Of a stretch of 64,000 bases of DNA, positions 43,432-52,931 are shown piece by piece. The stretch is from Cellulomonas sp. WB94. Its GTDB lineage: Bacteria > Actinomycetota > Actinomycetes > Actinomycetales > Cellulomonadaceae. Under the pieces are notes generated by a model, which did not search any database, was not told where the DNA came from, and was given only the letters and a program-made list of their open reading frames with translations. Where the stretch lies: the NCBI RefSeq assembly GCF_003115775.1, contig NZ_QEES01000002.1, forward strand, positions 1,116,001 to 1,180,000, in the 5' to 3' direction. Both the position numbers and the translations under genes were made by a program. Numbering within the stretch: the first letter of the stretch is position 1; each line of letters starts with the position of its first letter.

Positions 43432-45033
43432 GTGAGCCACATGACCGGGAGACGGGTGTCGATGACGCACCCCGCGGGCGATGCGCGCCCTCGGGCGCGG
43501 GTCGTCGCCGTGGCGAGCGCCGGCCTCGCCACCGTGATCGCGGTGGTCGGGGTGTTCGGCCTGTGGTCGTCGCGCGAGCTCGAGGCGGGAGCCGACCGTG
43601 CTCTCGCCGCGATCCACCTCTCGGGTGCCTACGCCCACGCCGCGACCGCCATCGCGGCCGAGGAGTCGTTCGAGCGCAAGTACCGCCTCGAACCGGGGCC
43701 GGACGTGCGCGCACGCCTCGACGACGCGTCGGCCGACCTCGCCGCAGCGCTCGCCGAGGTGGAGATCCACGGCGACGCGGACGACAGGGCGCGGGTGCGC
43801 GTCGTGGGCGTCGCCCACACCACCTATCTGATGTGGATGGACCACATGTTCGCGGCCGTCGACGACGGCGACCTCGCGACCGTGCTTCTCATCGACAGCT
43901 CGAAGATGGAGCCGGCGTTCGAGACGATGTCCACGACCGTCTCCGGCGCAGCCACGCAGAGGGAGCAGGCCGCCGTCGCCCAGCTCGCCGATCTCAACCG
44001 GCTCGAGAGCATCACGAGCTGGCTGGCACCGACCGTCCTCCTCGTCGGCCTCCTCGTGGCGGCCGGCCTGCTGTCGGTCATCCGGTCGCACCGCCGGATG
44101 CTCGACACCGAGCGGGCTCGCGCCGTCGAGGACTCGCTGCACGACGCCCTGACCGGCCTGCCGAACCGGACGCTTCTCACCGCTCGCCTCGACGAGGCGC
44201 TGGACACCGACGACCGAGACGGACCTCGGACCGAGACCGCGCTGCTCCTGATCGACCTCGACCGGTTCAAGGAGATCAACGACACGTTCGGGCACGGCTA
44301 CGGCGACCAGCTGCTGCGCCAGGCCGGGCAGCGGCTGGCCGGGTTCGCGGGCGAGCGTTCGACCGTGTCCCGCCTCGGTGGCGACGAGTTCGCCATCCTC
44401 CTTCCCGACGTCCCGAGCGTCGATGCGGCGACCCGCGCGGCACGGCTGGTGCTGGCTGCGCTCCGGACGCCGTTCCGCGTCGAGGGTGTCGACCTGGACG
44501 TGGACGCGAGCATCGGCGTCGTCGTCTCGGGCCAGCACGGACGCGACAGCACGACGCTGATGCAGCGCGCTGACGTCGCGATGTACGTCGCGAAGACCGA
44601 GCAGATCGGGGTGTCGGTGTACGACCCGACCGGCGACGCGCACTCCCCCTCGCGGCTCGCGCTGCTCGGTGAGCTCCGCCGCGCGATCGACCACGAGGAC
44701 TCGTGCTGCACTACCAGCCCAAGGTGCGGATCAGGGACGGCGCACTCGTCGGCGCGGAGGCCCTCGTCCGGTGGCAGCACCCCGAACGCGGGCTCATCCT
44801 GCCGGGCGAGTTCATCCCGCTCGCCGAGCACACCAGCCTCGTCTCCCCGCTCATGTACCTGGTGCTCGACACCGCGCTCGCCCAGGTGCGCGCCTGGTCG
44901 TCCGCCGGCCGACGGACGCCGGTCTCGGTCAACCTGTCCGCCCGGAACCTGCTCGACCCCGACCTCGCCGTGCAGGTCGCGGACCTCCTCGCCATCCACG
45001 AGGTCGAGCCGGAGCTCCTTCAGCTCGAGGTGA
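43432..45033 (+). CDS. Membrane GGDEF protein, N-terminal part of a frameshifted GGDEF-EAL protein
   Basis: TM1 (about 24-47) and TM2 (about 198-217) enclose a helical extracytoplasmic sensor region. A GGDEF domain follows (DALTGLPNRTLL, LIDLDRFKEINDTFGHGYGD, SRLGGDEFAILLP), with an intact catalytic GGDEF near residue 316. No RxxD inhibitory site is seen before it. After AIDHED (44700) this frame loses meaning and stops at 45033, while the EAL domain starts in the next frame at 44703. It was probably one protein that makes and degrades cyclic di-GMP. Confidence 0.78.
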   Translation: MSHMTGRRVSMTHPAGDARPRARVVAVASAGLATVIAVVGVFGLWSSRELEAGADRALAAIHLSGAYAHAATAIAAEESFERKYRLEPGPDVRARLDDASADLAAALAEVEIHGDADDRARVRVVGVAHTTYLMWMDHMFAAVDDGDLATVLLIDSSKMEPAFETMSTTVSGAATQREQAAVAQLADLNRLESITSWLAPTVLLVGLLVAAGLLSVIRSHRRMLDTERARAVEDSLHDALTGLPNRTLLTARLDEALDTDDRDGPRTETALLLIDLDRFKEINDTFGHGYGDQLLRQAGQRLAGFAGERSTVSRLGGDEFAILLPDVPSVDAATRAARLVLAALRTPFRVEGVDLDVDASIGVVVSGQHGRDSTTLMQRADVAMYVAKTEQIGVSVYDPTGDAHSPSRLALLGELRRAIDHEDSCCTTSPRCGSGTAHSSARRPSSGGSTPNAGSSCRASSSRSPSTPASSPRSCTWCSTPRSPRCAPGRPPADGRRSRSTCPPGTCSTPTSPCRSRTSSPSTRSSRSSFSSR

Positions 45034-45446
45034 CCGAGACGGCGATCATGATCGAGCCCGTGCGGGCCGAGCGGGTCCTGCGCGAGCTCGCGGCGCTGGG
45101 CATCCGGATCTCGCTCGACGACTTCGGTGCGGGGTACACGAGCCTCGGCCAGCTCCGCACGCTGCCGATCTCCGAGCTGAAGATCGACCTGTCACTCGTC
45201 ATCCCGATGGCCCGGGAGCCCGGCGCGGCACTGATCGTGCGGAGCGTCGTGGACCTCGGACGCAGCCTCGGCCTGACGCTCGTGGCGGAGGGCGTGGAGG
45301 ACGCGGCGACCCTCGCCGCCCTGGCGCACATGGGGTGCGACGAGGCGCAGGGGTACCACTTCTCGCCGGCGCTCGCCGCCGACGCCTTCGAGGCGTGGTG
45401 CGTCAGCCGCCACCTCGGCCTCGTCGTCCCCCTGGACGTGGCGTAG
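44703..45446 (+). CDS. EAL-domain part of the frameshifted GGDEF-EAL protein
   Basis: The 247-codon frame begins LHYQPKVRIRDGALVGAEAL, directly where the GGDEF frame fails. Catalytic residues of a cyclic-di-GMP phosphodiesterase are all present: EAL in GAEALVRW, Asn in NLSARNL, Glu in EVTETAI, DDFG in LDDFGAGYTS, Lys in LKIDLSLV, Glu in AEGVED and a final QGYHFSP. It could begin at GTG 44703, but no ribosome site precedes it. One missing base around 44700-44704 explains the split. Confidence 0.78.
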   Translation: MLHYQPKVRIRDGALVGAEALVRWQHPERGLILPGEFIPLAEHTSLVSPLMYLVLDTALAQVRAWSSAGRRTPVSVNLSARNLLDPDLAVQVADLLAIHEVEPELLQLEVTETAIMIEPVRAERVLRELAALGIRISLDDFGAGYTSLGQLRTLPISELKIDLSLVIPMAREPGAALIVRSVVDLGRSLGLTLVAEGVEDAATLAALAHMGCDEAQGYHFSPALAADAFEAWCVSRHLGLVVPLDVA

Positions 45447-45481
45447 CCGTCTCCCGTGGCCGACGGCCGACGGCCGACGCG

Positions 45482-46063
45482 TCAGGCTGCGCACAGGTCG
45501 CCGACCAGGAGACGCAGCCGCTGCACGTCCGCGCCCCCGGCGAGCGGGACGAGCACCACCTCATCGACTCCCACCCGTTCACCGAGCGTCATGGCGGCGT
45601 CGACGAGCCCTGAGGGTGCCGCGACGGCCCTCGTCACCGAGGGCGCCCAGGCGATCCCGGCCAGCGCGTCGAGGTGGTCGAGCAGGGCGCGCTTGCGACG
45701 GGCTGCGGCGTCGTCGTCGGTCACCACGACCTCGACGTCGAGGACGATCCGGATGCTCGAGCGGTCCCGGCCGACGGCGGCGATCTCCTCCTCGACCGCC
45801 GCGACGAGCTGGCGCATCGCCGCGAGCGACGGGACCCGCGACGAGAACCCCAGCCGCACGACGTCGGCCCGGGCGGCGCCGAGCGCAAGACCCGCCTCGG
45901 ACTCCGGCCGGAACTGCAGCGGCGCGGAGCCGTCCGGCTGGGGGGACGGGACGGCGACGGCGACGGCGGTGCCGAGCGCCCGTCGGGGTCGACCGGCGAC
46001 TGCGGCGGCCGACTCGGGTGCGGCGGCGACCGTGCGGGGACGGTCAAGGATGAGCTGAGGCAT
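45482..46063 (-). CDS. Short luciferase-like (LLM) family protein
   Basis: This 193-residue protein resembles the C-terminal half of LLM flavin enzymes: VRLGFSSRVPSLAAMRQLV, SIRIVLDVEVVVTDDDAAA and LGERVGVDEVVLVPLAGG. The N-terminal barrel strands that normally hold FMN are missing, so it is about half the usual length (about 330). It is either a reduced stand-alone protein or the surviving end of a larger gene. It is divergent from a full-length LLM gene at 46299, with a small inverted repeat between them. Confidence 0.6.
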   Translation of the reverse strand: MPQLILDRPRTVAAAPESAAAVAGRPRRALGTAVAVAVPSPQPDGSAPLQFRPESEAGLALGAARADVVRLGFSSRVPSLAAMRQLVAAVEEEIAAVGRDRSSIRIVLDVEVVVTDDDAAARRKRALLDHLDALAGIAWAPSVTRAVAAPSGLVDAAMTLGERVGVDEVVLVPLAGGADVQRLRLLVGDLCAA

Positions 46064-46298
46064 GGGTCGCGTCCTGGAGTTTTCCTTGCAGGTGCGCAGC
46101 GGGGGCCGGTCGGCCGCGGGCGCGCGGGGTTGTCAGGTCAGCGACAACACGTCTGCATCGGGAGCACGCGCCGATACTAACCGGTCGTGTCGCGCCTGCC
46201 CAGACCACGTCCAGAACGTCGACACCTGCTTGCTACGGTCGTTGCGTGGGCACCTGACCGCCGTCCGCGCGGCCGGAGTCGCTTCTGAGGGAGGACGC

Positions 46299-47345
46299 AT
46301 GGCCATCGAGCTCGGCATCGACACGTTCGGGGACGTCACGCAGGACGCCGACGGCACCCCCCTCAGCCAGGCGCAGGTGCTGCGCAACGTCGTCGAGCAG
46401 GGGGTCCTCGCGGACCAGGTCGGGCTCGACGCCATCGGGGTCGGCGAGCACCACCGCGACGACTTCGCGGTCTCCGCACCCGAGGTGGTCCTTGCCGCGA
46501 TCGCCGCCCGCACGGAGCACATCCGGCTCGGGTCCGCCGTGACGGTGCTCTCGTCGGACGACCCGATCCGCGTGTTCGAGCGGTTCTCGACCCTCGACGC
46601 GATCTCGGGCGGGCGCGCCGAGGTGACGGTCGGGCGCGGGTCGTTCGTCGAGTCGTTCGGGCTGTTCGGGTTCGACCTCGACCAGTACGAGGTGCTGTTC
46701 GAGGAGAAGCTCGACCTGTTCACGCACCTGCTCGCGGGCGGTCCGGTGACCTGGTCCGGCACCACCCGACCGCCGCTGACCGACCAGCACGTCTACCCGC
46801 CGATCGAGCGCGGGAGCCTGCGCACCTGGGTCGGGGTCGGCGGCAGCCCCGAGTCGGTCGTGCGCGCGGCGCGGTACGGGCTGCCCCTCATGCTCGCGAT
46901 CATCGGCGGCGACCCCGTCCGCTTCCAGCCGTTCGTCGAGCTGTACCACCGTGCCCTGACCGAGCTCGGGACCGGGCCGGGCCTCGTCGGGCAGCACTCG
47001 CCGGGTCACATCGCCGACACCGACGACGAGGCCCTCGAGCAGGTGTGGCCGCACTACCGCACGTACGTCGGGCGCCTGGGCCGTGAGCGGGGCTGGCCGC
47101 CCCCGACGCGTGCCTCGTTCGAGGAGGCGGCCGGGCCCGACGGTGCGCTGTATGTGGGCTCCCCGACGACCGTCGCGAAGAAGATCCTCCGTTCCGCACG
47201 GGTTCTCGGGCTCGACCGGTTCGACCTGAAGATCTCGCAGGGCGCCCTCCCGCACGAGCACACGATGCGGGCGATCGAGCTGTACGGGACGGTGGTCGCA
47301 CCCCGCGTCCGCGCTGCGCTCGCGCACGACGCGCCGGCGGTGTGA
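46299..47345 (+). CDS. LLM-class flavin-dependent oxidoreductase
   Basis: This 348-residue luciferase-like monooxygenase-fold protein has an N-terminal GIDTFGDVTQDADG, the barrel motif GVGEHHRDDFAVSAPEVVLAA and RLGSAVTVLSSDDPIRVFERF. FDRF-like strands and a C-terminal LDRFDLKISQGALPHE complete it. It is a cytoplasmic FMN or F420 enzyme by family; the substrate is unknown. GGGAGGA before ATG 46299 fixes the start, although the frame is open further upstream. Confidence 0.88.
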   Translation: MAIELGIDTFGDVTQDADGTPLSQAQVLRNVVEQGVLADQVGLDAIGVGEHHRDDFAVSAPEVVLAAIAARTEHIRLGSAVTVLSSDDPIRVFERFSTLDAISGGRAEVTVGRGSFVESFGLFGFDLDQYEVLFEEKLDLFTHLLAGGPVTWSGTTRPPLTDQHVYPPIERGSLRTWVGVGGSPESVVRAARYGLPLMLAIIGGDPVRFQPFVELYHRALTELGTGPGLVGQHSPGHIADTDDEALEQVWPHYRTYVGRLGRERGWPPPTRASFEEAAGPDGALYVGSPTTVAKKILRSARVLGLDRFDLKISQGALPHEHTMRAIELYGTVVAPRVRAALAHDAPAV

Positions 47346-47401
47346 CCGGGTCGGCCGACCGGCTCGCCTGACCTGCTGCCTGACCGGCCCGCCTGACCTG
47401 C

Positions 47402-48484
47402 TCAGAGGTCCTTCGCGAAGCACATCGCGATCGGGTCGCCGACGTATGGCGCGAAGGGCGGGATCGGCCGGTACCCGACCGACAGGTACAGCGTCATGGC
47501 CTCGGGCTGACGCCGCCCGGTGTGCAGGACGAGCCGGTCCAGCCCGCGAGCGCGCGCCTCGACCTCGACCTCGGCGAGCAGCGTCCGGGCGAGCCCGAGC
47601 CCGCGTGCACTCCCCCGCACGAAGACCTTCTTGAGCTCTCCGGCGTGGTCGCCGATGCCCGGTCCGGCCGCCCGCAGCGTCACGCAGGCGACGGGCTCCC
47701 CGTCGACGTCGGCGATGAGGGTCGTGAGCGCGCCCTCGCCCTCGGCCGCGTCGTGCACGTCGTAGCCACCGCGCCGCTCGACGGCCTGCCCGAGCTCGGG
47801 GTACCGCGGCAGGTTCTCCTCGTCGTACATCGCGCGCCGCAGCCGGACGGCGTCCGGGTCGTCCCAGCCGACGGCGCGCAGCGTGACGGCGTGGCGGACG
47901 TGCACGTCGTCGTCGTCGGGCAGGGCGTCCTGGCCGTCGTCCCCGGCGGGCAGAGCCGAGCCGCGGGCAGCCGCACCCCGGGCCGAGCGCCGCGGCGTCG
48001 CGTGCAGGTTCTTCGCGAAGCACCGGGACTCGGCCACGTCCGCGTACTCGCCGAAGTTCTCGATCGGGTGGTAGCCCGACGTCAGGTACAGGCCGATCGC
48101 CTCGGACTGCAGGACGCCGGTCTCGAGGATGAGCCGACCGAACCCGAGCGCGCGCGCCCGTTCCTCGAGGTCCGTCAGGACGAGCCGCGACAGCCCACGA
48201 CCGCGGTAGCCCGGCACGACGTACATCCGCTTGAGCTCACCGACGCCCGCGCCCTGCTCGTCGCTCACGTCGCGCAGCGCCCCGCACGCGGCGGGCACCC
48301 CGTCCACGCGGACCAGCACCATCGCGACGATCTGCTCGCCGGTCATGGTGTGCCCGATGTCGTCGTCCCCGTACATCGCGCGCAGCTCGGCCTGCTGGGC
48401 GTCCCGGAGCCGGGTCGCGTCGGGGTCGTCCCAGTCGACGAGGTCGATCGAGACGTCGGGCTCCTGGGCGCTCTGCGCGGTCAT
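47402..48484 (-). CDS. Tandem-domain GNAT acetyltransferase
   Basis: This 360-residue protein has two complete GNAT domains joined by an acidic linker ([11 protein letters not shown], about residue 180). Acetyl-CoA-binding motifs are [15 protein letters not shown] in domain 1 and [15 protein letters not shown] in domain 2. Both domains end in matching [12 protein letters not shown] / [12 protein letters not shown] and CFAKNL / CFAKDL, evidence of internal duplication. ATG 48484 overlaps the purQ stop (ATGA). The substrate is unknown. Confidence 0.85.
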   Translation of the reverse strand: MTAQSAQEPDVSIDLVDWDDPDATRLRDAQQAELRAMYGDDDIGHTMTGEQIVAMVLVRVDGVPAACGALRDVSDEQGAGVGELKRMYVVPGYRGRGLSRLVLTDLEERARALGFGRLILETGVLQSEAIGLYLTSGYHPIENFGEYADVAESRCFAKNLHATPRRSARGAAARGSALPAGDDGQDALPDDDDVHVRHAVTLRAVGWDDPDAVRLRRAMYDEENLPRYPELGQAVERRGGYDVHDAAEGEGALTTLIADVDGEPVACVTLRAAGPGIGDHAGELKKVFVRGSARGLGLARTLLAEVEVEARARGLDRLVLHTGRRQPEAMTLYLSVGYRPIPPFAPYVGDPIAMCFAKDL

Positions 48485-49176
48485 CCGACCAGTGCGTGCA
48501 GGACCGAGGTGAAGACCCGCAGCCCGTCCGTCCCGGTGCGCGGGCCCTTGGCGCCGTCGGGCCCGAAGCCCACCTCGACCGCGTGCTCGGGGTGCGGCAT
48601 CAGGCCGACGACGTTGCCCGCGGCGTTCGTGATGCCGGCGATGCCGCGCCGCGACCCGTTCGGGTTGACGTCCTCGTAGCGGAAGACGACCCGGCCCTCG
48701 CCCTCGAGCTCGTCGAGCGTGCGCTCGTCGGCGACGTACTGGCCGTCCTGGTTCTTCAGCGGCACGGTGATGCGCTCGCCGCGCGTGTAGTCGCGCGTCC
48801 AGGCCGTGTCGATGTTCTCGATGCTCAGCACCTGCTCGCGGCACACGAAGCGCAGATGGTCGTTCTTGATCATCGACCCCGGCAGCAGGTGCGCCTCGGT
48901 GAGGACCTGGAAGCCGTTGCAGATACCCAGCACGGGCAGCCCACCGTTCGCGGCGTCCACGATCGAGCTCATGACCGGCGCGAACCGGCTGATCGCACCC
49001 GCGCGCAGGTAGTCGCCATAGGAGAAACCACCCGGCAGCACGACGGCGTCGACCTCATGCAGGTCCGCGTCCGCGTGCCAGAGCGCCACCGGCTCGGCGC
49101 CAGCGAGCGTGACCGCGCGGGCGGCATCCCGGTCGTCGAGCGTGCCCGGGAACGTGACGACGCCGATGCGCGTCAT
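48481..49176 (-). CDS. purQ: Phosphoribosylformylglycinamidine synthase subunit PurQ
   Basis: This 231-residue class I glutamine amidotransferase is the glutaminase of the PurLQS complex in purine synthesis. It has a [13 protein letters not shown] start, [15 protein letters not shown], nucleophile Cys in LGICNGFQ and the catalytic His/Glu in MPHPEHAVE. It overlaps purS (TGATG) upstream and the GNAT gene downstream. The large subunit PurL is not in the window. Confidence 0.95.
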   Translation of the reverse strand: MTRIGVVTFPGTLDDRDAARAVTLAGAEPVALWHADADLHEVDAVVLPGGFSYGDYLRAGAISRFAPVMSSIVDAANGGLPVLGICNGFQVLTEAHLLPGSMIKNDHLRFVCREQVLSIENIDTAWTRDYTRGERITVPLKNQDGQYVADERTLDELEGEGRVVFRYEDVNPNGSRRGIAGITNAAGNVVGLMPHPEHAVEVGFGPDGAKGPRTGTDGLRVFTSVLHALVG

Positions 49177-49442
49177 CAGGCGTCCGCCGCGACCGACTCG
49201 TCCGCGTAGACCGCGACGACGTCCTCGATCACCGGGTTGGAGAGCACGTGCTCCCCGGCCTCACGGGCGGCCGCGAGGATCTCGTCGGTCACCGGACCGT
49301 CGCACGTCAGCTCGAACCGCTTGCCCTGGCGCACGCTCGTGAACTGCACGAACCCCAGCCGGGGCAGCGCACCGGCGACGGCCTTGCCCTGCGGGTCGAG
49401 AATCTCGGGCTTCGGCATCACATCGACGACGACTCGTCCCAC
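49176..49442 (-). CDS. purS: Phosphoribosylformylglycinamidine synthase subunit PurS
   Basis: This 88-residue small subunit begins at GTG 49442 ([19 protein letters not shown]), with AGGAG 7 nt upstream. The family core [25 protein letters not shown] and the closing [13 protein letters not shown] are complete. It bridges PurQ and PurL for ammonia transfer. A longer frame upstream has no ribosome site. Confidence 0.93.
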   Translation of the reverse strand: MGRVVVDVMPKPEILDPQGKAVAGALPRLGFVQFTSVRQGKRFELTCDGPVTDEILAAAREAGEHVLSNPVIEDVVAVYADESVAADA

Positions 49443-49653
49443 GGGTGGCTCCTGAGTTCGCGGTGGAGGGGCAGGAGCCAGACTACCGAGTTGCGGACCA
49501 GGTCTCGTCGTCGGGCCGCATGGCGAGAACCCGGGCCGCAGGACTCGTACCCCCTCGGTCCGGAAAGCCGCCACCGTCACGGGATTCAGAGGATCCTGCG
49601 CGCCCGGAGGACCGATTCCTCTGGATAGCGCCTCGAGAGCGGTGGCTGGCAGC

Positions 49654-50709
49654 TCACGGCACGACGATCGTCATCCCCGTCGACCCCACCGGCCCGCCCA
49701 TGGCCGCGAGCGCCTCGGGTGCCTCGTCGAGCCGGACGACCCGCCCCACGAGCTGCTCGGGGCGCAGCACGCCCGCGGCGATCAGCTCGAGCATCGCGGG
49801 GTACTCGTGCGCGGCCATGCCGTGGCTGCCGTACAGCTCGAGCTCCCAGGCGATGACCCGGTCCATCGGCAGGCGGGGCGCGGACTGGTCCCCGAGCAGG
49901 AGCCCGACCTGCACGTGCCGGCCGCGCCGACGCAGGCTCAGGACAGACGCCGCAGCGGTTGCGGGCGAGCCCAGCGCGTCGAGCGAGACGTGGGCGCCAC
50001 CGTCGGTCAGCGCGCGGATCCCCGCGCCGACGTCCGCCGGGGAGCCCGTGCCCAGCGTCCGGGGGTCGACATGGAGCGTCGCACCGAACTTGTGCGCCGC
50101 GACCAGGGCCGCACGCGAGACGTCGACCGCGACGACCCGGGCGCCGAGGGCGGCTGCAATCATGACGGCCGACAGGCCCACGCCGCCGCAGCCGATCACG
50201 GCGACCCACTGCCCGGGCTGGATCCGCCCGTGCACGGTCAGCGCGCGGTAGGCCGTCGCGAACCGGCAGCCGAGCCCCGCGGCCGTCACGGGCGACATCC
50301 CGTCGGGCAGCCGGACGAGGTTGACGTCCGCGTGGTCGAGCGCGACGAGGTCGGCGAACGAGCCCCAGTGCGTGAAACCCGGCTGCGTCTGGCGCTCGCA
50401 CACCTGCTGCTCGCCCGCCCGGCACGCCGCGCAGTCGCCGCACGCGTTGACGAACGGCACCGTGACCCGGTCGCCGACCACCCAGTTGCGCACGTCGGGC
50501 CCGACCTCGACGACGGTTCCTGCGAGCTCGTGGCCCGGGACGTGCGGGAGCGTGACGTCCGAGTCGTGGCCTTGCCACGCGTGCCAGTCGCTGCGGCACA
50601 CGCCCGTGGCCTCGACCTTCACCACCACGCCCGCCGTCGGGCACGCGGGCGTCGGGACGTCCTGGACGGTGGGCAGGGCCCCGAACTCCTCGATCATGAC
50701 GGCGCGCAC
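49654..50709 (-). CDS. Zinc-dependent alcohol dehydrogenase
   Basis: This 351-residue medium-chain dehydrogenase has catalytic zinc ligands in GVCRSDWHAW and PGHELAG, structural zinc cysteines in NACGDCAACRAGEQQVC and the NAD(P) Rossmann motif GCGGVGLSAVMIAAALGA. GTG 50709 follows AGGA; the frame extends 60 nt further upstream without support. It is a stand-alone gene. Substrate class (alcohol, polyol or aldehyde) cannot be fixed from sequence. Confidence 0.9.
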   Translation of the reverse strand: MRAVMIEEFGALPTVQDVPTPACPTAGVVVKVEATGVCRSDWHAWQGHDSDVTLPHVPGHELAGTVVEVGPDVRNWVVGDRVTVPFVNACGDCAACRAGEQQVCERQTQPGFTHWGSFADLVALDHADVNLVRLPDGMSPVTAAGLGCRFATAYRALTVHGRIQPGQWVAVIGCGGVGLSAVMIAAALGARVVAVDVSRAALVAAHKFGATLHVDPRTLGTGSPADVGAGIRALTDGGAHVSLDALGSPATAAASVLSLRRRGRHVQVGLLLGDQSAPRLPMDRVIAWELELYGSHGMAAHEYPAMLELIAAGVLRPEQLVGRVVRLDEAPEALAAMGGPVGSTGMTIVVP

Positions 50710-50824
50710 GGGTACATCCTGGGGCACGCGCGGTCGCCGAGCCGCGACCTGCCATCCGGTGACAACCATTCCTTGCCGCGACCACTGGCAATTATTGGTC
50801 GATCATCCGATGCCAGCGCCGAGG

Positions 50825-51313
50825 TCACATCGACGGGCCGACGGTGGCGAAGGCAGCGGTCACGTCGGTGAGATCTCCGGTCAGGGTGATGTCGACCGCG
50901 GGTCCCGGCTGCACGTCCCCCACGGTGTCGCGAACGATGTCAGGTCCGCACGGAACGCTTCCCGAGGCCACGACGATGTCGCCCTGGTGTACGACGAAGG
51001 TGAGTTCGACGGTTGCCGTCGCCCGGCAGGACGCCGTGACGACGTAGTCCACCGCGGCCTGCGGTGGCGACTCGGTTCTCGAGCTCACGACTCCGGACGC
51101 CTGGGTGTAGTCCACGCGCGCGACCTCACCGAGCACCGGCGTGGGGACGACGAGCGGCGCCACGGTCGGAGTCGAGCGCGGCGGGGGGGCATCCGAGGTC
51201 GCGGAGATCACCGACGGAGCCGGCGAGGCCGACGGTGACGCGGTACAGGCGGCGACCACGAGCGCGATCGCCACCGCCGCGAGAGCTTGACGTACGAGCT
51301 GGCGTCGACGCAC
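50825..51313 (-). CDS. Putative lipoprotein
   Basis: About 162 residues: GTG 51313 (VRRRQLVRQALAAVAIALVV) with GGAAGG upstream gives a clean lipoprotein signal with lipobox VAAC (Cys23). ATG 51328 is an alternative but lacks a ribosome site. A Ser/Pro/Thr-rich linker follows, then an all-beta domain (YVVTASCRATATVELTFVV; DITLTGDLTDVTAAFA). I do not recognise the family. It is exported and membrane-anchored. Confidence 0.7.
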   Translation of the reverse strand: MRRRQLVRQALAAVAIALVVAACTASPSASPAPSVISATSDAPPPRSTPTVAPLVVPTPVLGEVARVDYTQASGVVSSRTESPPQAAVDYVVTASCRATATVELTFVVHQGDIVVASGSVPCGPDIVRDTVGDVQPGPAVDITLTGDLTDVTAAFATVGPSM

Positions 51314-51348
51314 AGGTTTCCCTTCCATGGCGATCGGAGGCGGACTGC

Positions 51349-52851
51349 TCAGAACGTGCGGTGCGTCCAGCGCCCGCCGAGCAACGTGCCCGCGACCGGC
51401 ATCGCCCGCAGCCCGCCCGGTGCGTCGACCTGGTCGTCCGGGTCGACGTCGAGCACCGCGAGGTCCGCGGGCGCACCCACGGCCAGGGTGAGCGGACGGC
51501 CATCGGTCGACGACGCGAGCGCGGTGCGCAGGTCGATGCGCTGCTCGGGGTGCCACGGCTCGCGGCCGTCCCGAGCGCGCGTCACGCCAGCGTCGATCGC
51601 GATCCACGGGTCGAGCGGGGCGACCGGCGCGTCGGAGCCGAGCACGAGCGTGGCCCCGGCGTCGACGAGCGAGCGGAACATGAACGCACGGTCGGTGCGC
51701 CCGTGCCAGTGCCGGTCGGCGACGTCGCGGTCGTCCATCGCGTGCTCGGGCTGGACGCTCGCGACGAGGCCGAGCTCGGCGAACCGGGGGATGTCGGCGG
51801 GGTCGAGCAGCTGCGCGTGCTCGATGCTGCCGCGCGCACCCGTCGCGGCGAACGCGTCGAGCGCGAGGGTGTTCGCGGTGTCGCCGATCGCGTGGATCGC
51901 GCACGTCAGGCCATGCGCGTGCGCGTAGCCCATGAGCGGGACGAGCAGCTCGGGCGGGATCGAGAGCACGCCGCGCGCGCCGTCGCCCGTGAGGTCCGGG
52001 TACGGCTCGACGCAGAACGCCGTCCGCGAGTTGAGCGAACCGTCGGTGATGACCTTGAGCGGGCCCTGCGCGAGCAGCCCGCCCGTGCCGACGACCACGT
52101 CGCCCGTCGCGAGCTCCTCGGCCACGACGCGGTCGAGGAACGCCTCCCACACGCCGGCCCGGACCCGCAGCGCTGTCGAGCCGTGCGCCATCCGGCGGCG
52201 CCACACGTCGAGGTTGTCGGCGATCTCGTAGTCCACGACACCGACCACTCCGCGGGCTGCCGCAGCCCGGGCGGCCTCGTCGACCCAGGCGTCCGCGAGG
52301 TCGTCGGGCACGTGGTCGATCGCGGCCGTGAACGGCATCCACGCACCCTCGCGCAGCACCCCGGTCGAACCCTCGCCCGCGCCGACGAGCCGGAGCCCGG
52401 CGCTGCTCAGCCACCCGGAGTGCAGGTCGCCCGACACGAGCACGACGGGCGTCTCCCCCACGGCCGCGTCGAGCAGGGCCGCGGTCGGGACGTCGGGCCA
52501 CAGCCCGTCGCGGAACCCGTGCCCGACGAGTGGCACCCCGGCGGGCGGCGGCTGCTCGGCGAGCCGACGGGCGACGATCGCGACAGCCTCGGCGGCCGAC
52601 GACGCCCCGGACAGGTCGACCCGCCGCCGCGCGAGCGCCCACTGCGTCATGTGCGTGTGCGCGTCCCAGAGGCCAGGGATGACCGTCCGGCCGTCGAGGT
52701 CGATCCGCTCGGCACCCGCCCGGCCGTCCGCCGTGTCCCGAGGTCCGACCGCCACGATCCGGCCGTCGCGCACGAGCACATCGACCGGGCGCGCAGCCCC
52801 CACGAGCCGCGCGTCGGTGAGCAGGACAGCCTCGACCGGAGATCCGTTCAT
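51349..52851 (-). CDS. Amidohydrolase family protein (YtcJ-like)
   Basis: This 500-residue protein of the Amidohydro_3/YtcJ group has the metal motif PGLWDAHTHMTQW, later metal-site histidines in CAIHAIGD and IEHAQL, and the catalytic Asp in LGSDAPVAPLDPW. It is a metal-dependent hydrolase, probably of cyclic amides or N-acyl compounds. The start MNGSPVEAVLL at 52851 fits the family. Stand-alone gene. Confidence 0.87.
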   Translation of the reverse strand: MNGSPVEAVLLTDARLVGAARPVDVLVRDGRIVAVGPRDTADGRAGAERIDLDGRTVIPGLWDAHTHMTQWALARRRVDLSGASSAAEAVAIVARRLAEQPPPAGVPLVGHGFRDGLWPDVPTAALLDAAVGETPVVLVSGDLHSGWLSSAGLRLVGAGEGSTGVLREGAWMPFTAAIDHVPDDLADAWVDEAARAAAARGVVGVVDYEIADNLDVWRRRMAHGSTALRVRAGVWEAFLDRVVAEELATGDVVVGTGGLLAQGPLKVITDGSLNSRTAFCVEPYPDLTGDGARGVLSIPPELLVPLMGYAHAHGLTCAIHAIGDTANTLALDAFAATGARGSIEHAQLLDPADIPRFAELGLVASVQPEHAMDDRDVADRHWHGRTDRAFMFRSLVDAGATLVLGSDAPVAPLDPWIAIDAGVTRARDGREPWHPEQRIDLRTALASSTDGRPLTLAVGAPADLAVLDVDPDDQVDAPGGLRAMPVAGTLLGGRWTHRTF

Positions 52852-52931
52852 GTGGTCATCGAACCACTCGGGGGCAGCGGCCGGGCGCGGTGTGGCGGGC
52901 GGCCGCGGCGAGGCCGATCCATCATGGGGGG

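Noticed and set aside
50825-52642. A 605-codon minus-strand frame
   Set aside because: Only the last ~162 codons (lipoprotein) are real; the rest is an off-frame shadow of the amidohydrolase gene.
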